This document shows, in pieces, positions 57,207-64,000 of a stretch of 64,000 bases of DNA (its first letter is position 1; each line of letters begins with the position of its first letter). Made by a program: the position numbers and the translations under genes. A model generated the notes under the pieces. The model did no database searches. It saw only the letters and a list, made by a program, of their open reading frames with translations, and was not told the DNA's origin. The stretch comes from Leptospira kemamanensis. GTDB taxonomy: Bacteria; Spirochaetota; Leptospiria; Leptospirales; Leptospiraceae. The DNA lies in assembly GCF_004769665.1 (NCBI RefSeq), contig NZ_RQGG01000013.1, positions 186,001-250,000 on the forward strand. Reading direction: 5' to 3'.

Positions 57207-58433
57207 CTACATCCCCTGGATTTCTTGAGTTAGTTTGTACATTGGCGTCATAATCGCCGCCATAATGGTAAAAATAATTCCACCCATTACAATGATCATC
57301 ATAGGTTCTAAGGATTGGGTCAAAGATTTTATTGCTGTATCGACCTCAGATTCGTAGATTTCTGAGAGTTTATTCATCATTTCTGGTACTTTATCCGAAG
57401 CTTCCCCGGCACTCAGCATCCCTAACACCATCTGCGGAAGGACTTGTGACCCTTGTAAGGAATCCGATAATTTTCCACCTTCTTTGATTTTGATGATGGC
57501 CGCATCAATTTCTTCTTTAAATACAGTATGCCCAACAACGTCAGAAACAATATTCAGAGATACGATGAGTGGAACTCGGTTGAGAAGTAAAATGGAAAGG
57601 TTTCTTGCAAAGTTAGAAACTAGGATTTTTCGAAGAAGTGTACCGATGACAGGTAGTCCAAGTAAAAACTTATCCCAAACTTTTTTTCCTTCCGGGGAAG
57701 ATTTCCACTTCATAAATCCAAGAAACGCAAAAGTAATGAGTCCTAAAATAAAATACCAATAATTGGTTAGTACATAGGATAAAAATATAACCCCACGTGT
57801 GAGAAGAGGGAGTTTGGCATCAAAAGAAGCAAATAATTGTTCAATTTGAGGGATCACCACGACAAGTAAAAAGATCGATACACCAAGGGATAGTAACCCC
57901 ATAATCATCGGATAAATCATAGCCACTTGAACTTTTGATTTTAGTTCAGATGACTTTTCTTCCAATTCCGCTAACCGGTGCAAGGTGTTCTCGTAATTTC
58001 CTGTTGATTCACCCACAGAAATCAAACTAGGATATTGGTCTGGAAACACTGTTTTGTGTTTTTTCATGGACTCCGAAAGACTCATTCCTTCCGTGATGTC
58101 CGCTCGCATCTCAATCAAAACTTTTTTAAAATAGATATTTTCCACTTGGTCAATGATGGAAAGTAAACACTTATCCAGCGGGATCCCAGCTCCAATGAGT
58201 GTCCCCAATTGTTTACAAAAAAGTCCTACTTCTTTTCTTGGAATTCGATAGAGCAGTTTGGATAAAAAAGGGAACAATTCCCTTTCTTCTTTTTCCCGAT
58301 CCTCTTGGATGGAACGAACATAGAGCCCTTTCGCCTTTAGTTTGTTACGTGCCGCCTGTAAATTGACCGCATCAATGATGTTTTTTTCTTCTTTTCCTTT
58401 TTTGTTAAAGGCAACGTAGGTATACAGTGGCAT
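57207..58433 (-). CDS. gspF: Type II secretion inner-membrane protein GspF
   Basis: About 408 residues from ATG 58433 (MPLYTYVAFNKKGKEEKN), 1 bp after the gspE stop. It has two copies of the T2SSF domain (about 70-190 and 270-390: FCKQLGTLIGAGIPLDKCLL and FARNLSILLLNRVPLIVSLN) and three membrane helices. GspF is the platform protein moved by the GspE ATPase. Confidence 0.94.
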   Translation of the reverse strand: MPLYTYVAFNKKGKEEKNIIDAVNLQAARNKLKAKGLYVRSIQEDREKEERELFPFLSKLLYRIPRKEVGLFCKQLGTLIGAGIPLDKCLLSIIDQVENIYFKKVLIEMRADITEGMSLSESMKKHKTVFPDQYPSLISVGESTGNYENTLHRLAELEEKSSELKSKVQVAMIYPMIMGLLSLGVSIFLLVVVIPQIEQLFASFDAKLPLLTRGVIFLSYVLTNYWYFILGLITFAFLGFMKWKSSPEGKKVWDKFLLGLPVIGTLLRKILVSNFARNLSILLLNRVPLIVSLNIVSDVVGHTVFKEEIDAAIIKIKEGGKLSDSLQGSQVLPQMVLGMLSAGEASDKVPEMMNKLSEIYESEVDTAIKSLTQSLEPMMIIVMGGIIFTIMAAIMTPMYKLTQEIQGM

Positions 58434-58434
58434 A

Positions 58435-60111
58435 TTAAGATACCCGAAGCACTTCTTCTGGAGTGGTAACTCCCTCAATCACTTTGTACTTTCCATAAAC
58501 TTGTAAGGTAGCAAGACCATTTTTTAGAGCAAGTTCCTTAATTCTGTTGGCATCCGCTCCCTGTAAAATCGCACGTTTGATTTCATCATTCATGGTAAGA
58601 AGTTCATATAAACCAGTTCGGCCTTTGTATCCCGAATTGAGACAAGAACTACAACCTTTGCCCCGAAATAGGACTCCATTTTTGAGTTCTTTTCTTTGGA
58701 TGCCTAGACCCGCCAAATCCTTGTCAGTTGGTTTATAGGAAGTTTTACAGTCTTTGCAGATGACACGCACAAGTCGTTGTGCCATAAAACCTAAGACGGA
58801 ACTTGTAATCAGATATGGTTCAATTCCCATATCCACAAGTCTTGTCACTGCTGAAGAAGCATCATTGGTGTGAAGGGTAGAAAATACCAAGTGACCTGTG
58901 AGCGAAGCTTGGATGGCAATCCTTGCTGTTTCTTCATCACGGATCTCCCCTACCATTACCACGTCCGGGTCTTGTCGTAAAATGGAACGAAGTCCCGCAG
59001 CAAAAGTCAGACCAATTTTTTCATTCATCTGCATTTGGGAAATTCCATCCATTTGGTATTCCACTGGGTCTTCACAAGTAATGATATTTCGTTCTTCGGT
59101 ATTGATCTCCGAAAGTGCGGAATATAGGGTAGTTGATTTTCCCGATCCAGTCGGCCCCGTTACTAAAATAATTCCGTAAGGTTTATAAATGAGTTCTTTA
59201 AATTCTTTTAGAATTTGTGCATTAAATCCCATGGTTTCAATGGAATACTTTTGATCGGTTTTATTCAAAATCCTCATTACAATTCGTTCTCCGAATTGGC
59301 AAGGAATGATCGATACCCGGACATCCACATCCTTTCCCGCTAACCTAAGTTTGATCCTACCGTCTTGCGGAAGCCTGTTTTCCGCAATGTTTAGGTTCGA
59401 CATAATTTTGATACGGGTGGATATTCCCGCCAAATATGATTTAGGTGGACTTAATACCTTTTGTAAAACACCATCCACACGATAACGTACAATCACAGAT
59501 TTTTCAAAAGGTTCGATGTGAATATCGGAAGCCCTTTCAGAAACAGCCTGTGACAAAATCACATTCACCATTTTGATGATAGGTGCTTCGTTTGATAAAT
59601 CTAATGCATCGGATTCAAAGGCATCAGAAAGTTCTCCAAAACTTCCATCCATCTCATCCATCATCTCTTTTGCTTCCGCAGTTGTTTTATCAAACTGCGA
59701 ATGCACGATGCGCATGATTTCATTTTCTGTAGCGAGAACGAATTGGATTTCGTATCCTTTTAAGAAAGAACGCATATCATCCATGGGATGGAGGTCCGTT
59801 GGATCACTTGTAGCAACAAAAACCTTTTTTCCTTTCACAAGGAAGGGAACAATTTTGGAACGTTGTACTAGTTTGAGTGGGATTTTGCTAAAAATTTCAT
59901 CACTGGCAACAAATTCAAGTTTGTCGTGAAACTCCATTTTATGGAGTTTCGCGAGTGCCTTTAGGATATCGGTTTCGGATGCGAGACCTTTTTTTTGAAT
60001 GATATGAGTGATGGGAAGATTTGTTTTTTCCTGTTGTTTGGAAATATCCTCTAAATCCTTAATCGTAAGGATTCCATCTTCTAAAAGAATCTGACCTAAA
60101 CTTTTTCTCAT
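58435..60111 (-). CDS. gspE: Type II secretion ATPase GspE
   Basis: 558 residues. An MshEN-type N-terminal domain comes first ([20 protein letters not shown], and [20 protein letters not shown]). Walker A is [10 protein letters not shown] at 319-328, the Asp box is [10 protein letters not shown], Walker B is [13 protein letters not shown], and the four-Cys zinc motif is CKDCKTSYK ... [18 protein letters not shown]. It powers pseudopilus assembly. The ATG overlaps the gspD stop by 4 bp (ATGA). Confidence 0.96.
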   Translation of the reverse strand: MRKSLGQILLEDGILTIKDLEDISKQQEKTNLPITHIIQKKGLASETDILKALAKLHKMEFHDKLEFVASDEIFSKIPLKLVQRSKIVPFLVKGKKVFVATSDPTDLHPMDDMRSFLKGYEIQFVLATENEIMRIVHSQFDKTTAEAKEMMDEMDGSFGELSDAFESDALDLSNEAPIIKMVNVILSQAVSERASDIHIEPFEKSVIVRYRVDGVLQKVLSPPKSYLAGISTRIKIMSNLNIAENRLPQDGRIKLRLAGKDVDVRVSIIPCQFGERIVMRILNKTDQKYSIETMGFNAQILKEFKELIYKPYGIILVTGPTGSGKSTTLYSALSEINTEERNIITCEDPVEYQMDGISQMQMNEKIGLTFAAGLRSILRQDPDVVMVGEIRDEETARIAIQASLTGHLVFSTLHTNDASSAVTRLVDMGIEPYLITSSVLGFMAQRLVRVICKDCKTSYKPTDKDLAGLGIQRKELKNGVLFRGKGCSSCLNSGYKGRTGLYELLTMNDEIKRAILQGADANRIKELALKNGLATLQVYGKYKVIEGVTTPEEVLRVS

Positions 60112-61865
60112 CTCAGTTTCTTTTCTCGTTCATCCACCATCCTTTCTTGTTCATTTTTCTTTTGGATGGTCATACGATCCGATTTATCACGATCATCTAA
60201 GATGTGTGGAGTTAAAAATACCATCAAATTCGTTTTACGATTTTGATTGGTGGTTCTTCTGAATAAAGTTCCCAGAAGTGGAATCTCCCCTAAAATTGGG
60301 ATCTTTTGTACTTTCTTTTGTTTGTCATTGGAAAGTAGTCCCCCAATCACGATGGTTTGGATATTGTCCACAACGATGGTTGTTTTGATATCCCGTTTAT
60401 TAAAGGTTGGGTTTCCACCGGTTGCTTCCGAAGAAATCCCCGCAACGTTTTTGATCTCTTGGTATAGGTCGAGAGTGATGCGATTGTTTTTATTGATGTG
60501 AGGTGTGAATTTAAGTTTAATCCCTGTTGGGCGGTATTCAAAGTTTGCCACTGTTACCGCATTGTCTCCACCAAGTCCCGCATTTCTATTTTGGGTACGA
60601 ACGGGTACATCCTGGCCCACATTGATCTCCGCTTCTTGGTTGTCTAAGGTCAAAATTTGAGGAGCAGATAATACATTAAAATTTTCATTGGTTGAGTTTG
60701 CGTTTAAGATACCAATGATTTGTTGCCCACCACGTCTGATAAAACCAAGTGAAAATCCTGAAAGAGTGTTTACGTTTGTGGGACGACCATTTTTATCAAT
60801 CACACCCCCTTGTGCCGCAAGACCAGTGTTAAACTGTCCATACGCAAGCTCTTGGTAACGCCAGTCGATACCAAAGTCATTTAAATCTGTAGAACTTAGC
60901 TCAACGATGAGCACTTCGAGTAACACCTGTTTTCTGGGAGTATCCAAAATTTTAATGATCTTTTTGATTTCTTCCCATTCCTGGGGAGTTGCTGTGACAA
61001 TGAGTGAGTTCGATTCTTTGTGAGCAACTGCTTTGATTTTGTCTTGTTTTCCCGGAACTTTTGGAGCTTGCGCGACAGGTGGAGGTGTTTGTGGTTTCCC
61101 ATCAGGACCGGCTTCCCCAGGTGGCCCTTGTGTTGGCGCCACAGGAGCATCTGGCATATCCAATTTGACAAGGATGGCCGCAAGTTTTTCAGCCTCATTG
61201 TATTCTAGGGTATAAATATGAATGTCACCCGCAGAAGAAATCGAACCCGGTCCATCTGCTCTTACATCTAAATTATCAACTAACTTCAGTAACTTGTTGA
61301 TATCAGATGTGGAACCAGAAAAAATTAAAGTATTTTGGTTCTTGGGAATGATGATGTCGGTATCAGGACTTGTCACTCGTTTGAGAATGGGTTCGAGTTC
61401 AATCGCATTAGAAAATTCCAAAGGAACAATTTGTGTGATGGTTTTATTTAAGGCAACTTCTGAATCCGAAACGGGATCCTTTCCAATCCGAACAATTTGT
61501 GATTTGGCAAGAGCGTCTTTGATTTTTACAACTTTGATCAGGTCATTTTCTTCAATCAGACCAAACCCTTGTGTTTCCAAAACAGACTTCATGAACCCAT
61601 AAGCATCTTCAATGCGAACTCGTTTTTGCGAGATGATGGTAACTTTTTTCCCTTTCACAGCATCATCAATTAAGATGTTCTTTTTGATGATGGCACTCAT
61701 TCCCATAAGGAAATCTTTGAGTTCTGTATCTCTCCAATCTGCTGTAAAACTTGCTGGTTCTTGAGATGTTTTTGATTTTGGTTTCCCTTTCTCTTGTGAG
61801 AAATTAGGTGTCACAATTAAATAAAGGCAAATACAAAGTAAAAAGAATGGGAGACGATTTCTCAT
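60108..61865 (-). CDS. gspD: Outer-membrane secretin GspD
   Basis: About 585 residues from ATG 61865 ([20 protein letters not shown], signal peptide). N0-N3 periplasmic domains precede the secretin barrel. N0 is near [20 protein letters not shown]. The barrel shows [17 protein letters not shown] and the signature [20 protein letters not shown] then [12 protein letters not shown]. Between N2 and N3 lies a Gly/Pro-rich, collagen-like linker ([20 protein letters not shown]). It forms the outer-membrane exit channel. No S-domain pilotin site was recognised. Confidence 0.95.
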   Translation of the reverse strand: MRNRLPFFLLCICLYLIVTPNFSQEKGKPKSKTSQEPASFTADWRDTELKDFLMGMSAIIKKNILIDDAVKGKKVTIISQKRVRIEDAYGFMKSVLETQGFGLIEENDLIKVVKIKDALAKSQIVRIGKDPVSDSEVALNKTITQIVPLEFSNAIELEPILKRVTSPDTDIIIPKNQNTLIFSGSTSDINKLLKLVDNLDVRADGPGSISSAGDIHIYTLEYNEAEKLAAILVKLDMPDAPVAPTQGPPGEAGPDGKPQTPPPVAQAPKVPGKQDKIKAVAHKESNSLIVTATPQEWEEIKKIIKILDTPRKQVLLEVLIVELSSTDLNDFGIDWRYQELAYGQFNTGLAAQGGVIDKNGRPTNVNTLSGFSLGFIRRGGQQIIGILNANSTNENFNVLSAPQILTLDNQEAEINVGQDVPVRTQNRNAGLGGDNAVTVANFEYRPTGIKLKFTPHINKNNRITLDLYQEIKNVAGISSEATGGNPTFNKRDIKTTIVVDNIQTIVIGGLLSNDKQKKVQKIPILGEIPLLGTLFRRTTNQNRKTNLMVFLTPHILDDRDKSDRMTIQKKNEQERMVDEREKKLR

Positions 61866-61866
61866 T

Positions 61867-62781
61867 TTAATTCCGAATGATAAATTCATATGTGATAATT
61901 TTGCCTTGTCGTTCTAAATCCACTGTAATTTTCGGAGCTTGTTTGATCGAACCCCAAATTTCCAACATCTTCTCTGTTTCATTGAGAGGCATTCCATTCA
62001 CACGTTTGATGATGTCACCACCCCTCGCGCCAAGAGAATAAAAGACATGGTCTTTTGCCACTTGATAGATTTTGTAACCCTCGATCTTTCCGTCTACCAA
62101 ATGAGGGCCAAATCGTGCATTTTTGTAGATGGTATTGGGATCTTTTAGTTTTCGATTCACGTCTTCTCTGGATAGAACTTTTTGAATCGTTTGGCTAGAT
62201 GGTCCCAAATTGGAAACGGCACTTGCTTCTTTTGGCCGAATTCTCTCTTTTGCTTGCGCTGGTGTTTCCCCAATATTGACTCGAAGGCTAAGGCCCCCTT
62301 TTTTTAAAACCACGTAGTGTTGTTCGATGGTTTGCACTTTGTAACCACCTACCATTTCTCCCACTGCGTATTCTTCCGAGTCGTTGTTTTGTTTTTCACG
62401 GATGGTGACCCGTGCAAAAGACCAGTGGCCAGACAGAGTCCCTGTCACGAGCATTTGGTCATCGTCGCCATTGTCTTGAGCAATTTCGGGATCCAGTGGT
62501 GTTCCGTCCGCGCCACGTTTTGTGGCATCATTTGGATCATACACTTGGCCTCGGATGAGATTGCCTGTGACAATATCTTCATACGTGCTTACAGCAAGGA
62601 TCACTTCTTGTCTTGTTTGTTTGGGACGCACTTGGCTTCCGACATTCATCCCTGTTTCTGTGGAAAAAAGAAGTAAAAGGACAAGTTTCAGTAAATAAGC
62701 GAGAGAAAAGGAAAATAATAAAACCGCCGGAATCAATGTAAAAAACTGACTCGATTGGATTCTTTGAAGGATTAAATTCAT
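61867..62781 (-). CDS. gspC: Type II secretion clamp protein GspC
   Basis: About 304 residues from ATG 62781 (a GTG at 62790 is possible). An N-terminal membrane helix ([20 protein letters not shown]) precedes the homology region ([20 protein letters not shown]) that binds GspD. A C-terminal PDZ-like domain follows ([39 protein letters not shown]). It links the inner platform to the secretin. The ATG lies 29 bp after the M23 stop, across a hairpin. Confidence 0.88.
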   Translation of the reverse strand: MNLILQRIQSSQFFTLIPAVLLFSFSLAYLLKLVLLLLFSTETGMNVGSQVRPKQTRQEVILAVSTYEDIVTGNLIRGQVYDPNDATKRGADGTPLDPEIAQDNGDDDQMLVTGTLSGHWSFARVTIREKQNNDSEEYAVGEMVGGYKVQTIEQHYVVLKKGGLSLRVNIGETPAQAKERIRPKEASAVSNLGPSSQTIQKVLSREDVNRKLKDPNTIYKNARFGPHLVDGKIEGYKIYQVAKDHVFYSLGARGGDIIKRVNGMPLNETEKMLEIWGSIKQAPKITVDLERQGKIITYEFIIRN

Positions 62782-62791
62782 GCTCCCCACA

Positions 62792-62812
62792 AATCGGAGA
62801 AAAACTCCGATT
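62792..62812 (-). promoter_or_regulatory. Hairpin spanning the M23-peptidase stop codon
   Basis: AATCGGAG / CTCCGATT form a perfect 8-bp stem with a five-T loop on the minus strand, covering the peptidase TAA. Only TGTGGGG follows, so there is no T-run. It could be a partial attenuator or processing signal between the peptidase gene and gspC. Confidence 0.45.
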
Positions 62813-63818
62813 ACATTCCGGCTACTTCAGATTTGGGGAGTTTTGTCACATGTTTTTCAGTCATGCCGAGAGCTGATTCAGGATTCATAATTTTCCCGTT
62901 TCGGAACACTTCAAAATGCAAATGAGCGCCAGTCGCTGTACCTGTCCTTCCGACAAGTGCTACCACTCGACCCATCTTCACCGTTTCCCCAACCTCAACT
63001 AAAATCTGAGAACAATGGGCGTAAACTGTTTTATACCCATTTTTGTGTTGGATGGTAACGGAATTTCCATATCCACCGTTTCGACCGGTAAACACAACCT
63101 CACCATCGGCAGCAGAAAGAACAGGTGCCCCTACTTTTGCCGCCAGGTCAAGGCCTGAATGGTATACACGATTGTATTTGTTAAATGGATCTACTCGACG
63201 ACCAAAACGAGAGGTCACTCGGCTTTGCGGAACTGGTAAAATAAAAATCTTTTTTAAAACGACACGAGAGGAAGAAGCATTTTTCACTTGGACTGGAACT
63301 TCCAAAACTTGCCCAATTTTCAATTGGTCAGATGTGAGGGAATTTGCTTTTTTTAGTTTTGCCACATCAATCGAAAAGGAACGAGCAATCTTTGATAAAT
63401 TGTCCTTTTTTTGGACTGTGTATTTTTTTACAACGATCCCTGATTCGTGAACCACGGTATTACTCACAACGGGGGAAACATTGATGTATTTGGGAAGGTC
63501 AAGGGAAGCAAGTTCGACTTCTTCCTCTTCTCCTGTTTGGTTCACACCAACAGAGAATAGTTTTTGCACTTCTTGTTCTTGGGTTTGGTTGCCAAAGAGA
63601 CGAAATACGGTGGAATCACTGTTGGGAAGGCTTTCATTGATTTCTTGTTGGAGTTTTTGGAAAGGATTAGCGAGTAAGCTTGGCCCCGAAACCAAAACAA
63701 TCAGAAATGTTACAAATCGAAGTACCTTCACAGATATTCTATCGGGAACTGAACGGAAGATTCTTGAACAAGAAAGAAAGAAAGCAGGAAAATCAATAGA
63801 ATAGAACAATGAGGGCAT
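62811..63818 (-). CDS. LysM-M23 metalloendopeptidase (peptidoglycan-directed)
   Basis: 335 residues. ATG 63818 has AAAGG 6 nt before it and lies 9 bp after the previous stop; GTG 63731 (VKVLRFVTFLIVLVSGPSLL) would give a cleaner signal peptide. A LysM domain (about 131-176: KKDNLSKIARSFSIDVAKLK, SLTSDQLKIGQVLEVP) is followed by the lysostaphin-like M23 domain with HSGLDLAAKVGAPV and HLHFEVFRNG supplying zinc ligands. It probably trims peptidoglycan and, given its place, may open the wall for the secretion system. Confidence 0.88.
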   Translation of the reverse strand: MPSLFYSIDFPAFFLSCSRIFRSVPDRISVKVLRFVTFLIVLVSGPSLLANPFQKLQQEINESLPNSDSTVFRLFGNQTQEQEVQKLFSVGVNQTGEEEEVELASLDLPKYINVSPVVSNTVVHESGIVVKKYTVQKKDNLSKIARSFSIDVAKLKKANSLTSDQLKIGQVLEVPVQVKNASSSRVVLKKIFILPVPQSRVTSRFGRRVDPFNKYNRVYHSGLDLAAKVGAPVLSAADGEVVFTGRNGGYGNSVTIQHKNGYKTVYAHCSQILVEVGETVKMGRVVALVGRTGTATGAHLHFEVFRNGKIMNPESALGMTEKHVTKLPKSEVAGM

Positions 63819-63827
63819 CCCAAACCT

Positions 63828-64000
63828 TTATTTCTTTGTTTTTTTGGCATTTTGTTCGACGAGTGTGAATTTTTGGTTCACCCACTCTTCTACGTCATCC
63901 AAATCATATTCTCTTTTTTTGATATCATCATTGATGATATAATCTGCCAGTTTCCCTACCGAAGACTCACGTGTCTCTTGGATCGGGTATACCTTCAATT
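63828..64000 (-). CDS. C-terminal end of an unrecognised protein (runs off window)
   Basis: On the minus strand an open frame enters from the window edge and ends at TAA 63828-63830. The visible 56 residues include LADYIINDDIKKREYDLDDV and EEWVNQKFTLVEQNAKKTKK, a charged helical tail without a signal. The next gene starts 9 bp on, so it belongs to the same operon. Function unknown. Confidence 0.6.
   Translation of the reverse strand, partial: LKVYPIQETRESSVGKLADYIINDDIKKREYDLDDVEEWVNQKFTLVEQNAKKTKK

Overview
The window looks like a chromosomal segment of a Leptospira-type spirochaete. The DNA is low to moderate in G+C, the genes are tightly packed and often overlap, starts are frequently TTG or GTG, and many putative lipoproteins end their signal peptides in short LxxC-type boxes. 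The mix of families also fits: B12-dependent ribonucleotide reductase, a canonical-order gsp operon outside the proteobacteria, and two B12-binding radical SAM enzymes. The genus is inferred from overall protein resemblance, not from a search. I saw no insertion sequence, prophage, CRISPR array or rRNA.

Layout. 1-9.1 kb: a truncated acetyl-xylan-esterase-like hydrolase and folD; asnS and a TPR-like protein on the plus strand; then a minus-strand run of an NSS-family Na+ symporter, a 37-residue MetS-like small subunit, a DinG-type helicase and an exported protein; then a tandem-HTH regulator next to a striking inverted repeat. 9.1-12.2 kb: a SurA/PpiC-like lipoprotein with a small coiled-coil partner, and a STAS protein followed by a polyprenol-kinase-like membrane enzyme. 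12.3-19.6 kb: a probable eight-gene minus-strand operon, eno - FtsB-like - clpP - YheT-type hydrolase - tldD - tldE/pmbA - DUF4416 - lipoprotein. 19.7-24.5 kb: lepA, a diverged PLP-fold protein, a GT2 glycosyltransferase and an exported protein, closed by a strong terminator. 24.6-27.9 kb: sdhC-sdhA-sdhB. 28.1-33 kb: lipoproteins, a SulP-carbonic anhydrase fusion, DoxX, and a Rieske-oxygenase/hydrolase pair.

34-42.3 kb is the most unusual part. A PAP2-type membrane protein, a fatty-acid desaturase and an anchored NTF2-like protein interlock with each other. They lead into a five-gene overlapping run: two B12-binding radical SAM proteins, two GNAT-like proteins and a GH3-type acyl-adenylating/amide synthetase. 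This looks like an uncharacterised biosynthetic operon, possibly lipid-linked.

42.5-46.7 kb: an ArsR/AHSA1 pair in which the AHSA1 gene carries an in-frame stop, a Baeyer-Villiger-like flavin monooxygenase, a lipoprotein, an L,D-transpeptidase-like gene and tRNA-Asn just upstream of it. 46.9-50.6 kb: nrdJ. 50.8-63.8 kb: one minus-strand operon with all twelve gspC-to-gspN genes of a type II secretion system, led by a LysM-M23 peptidase and the 3' end of an unrecognised gene that runs off the window.
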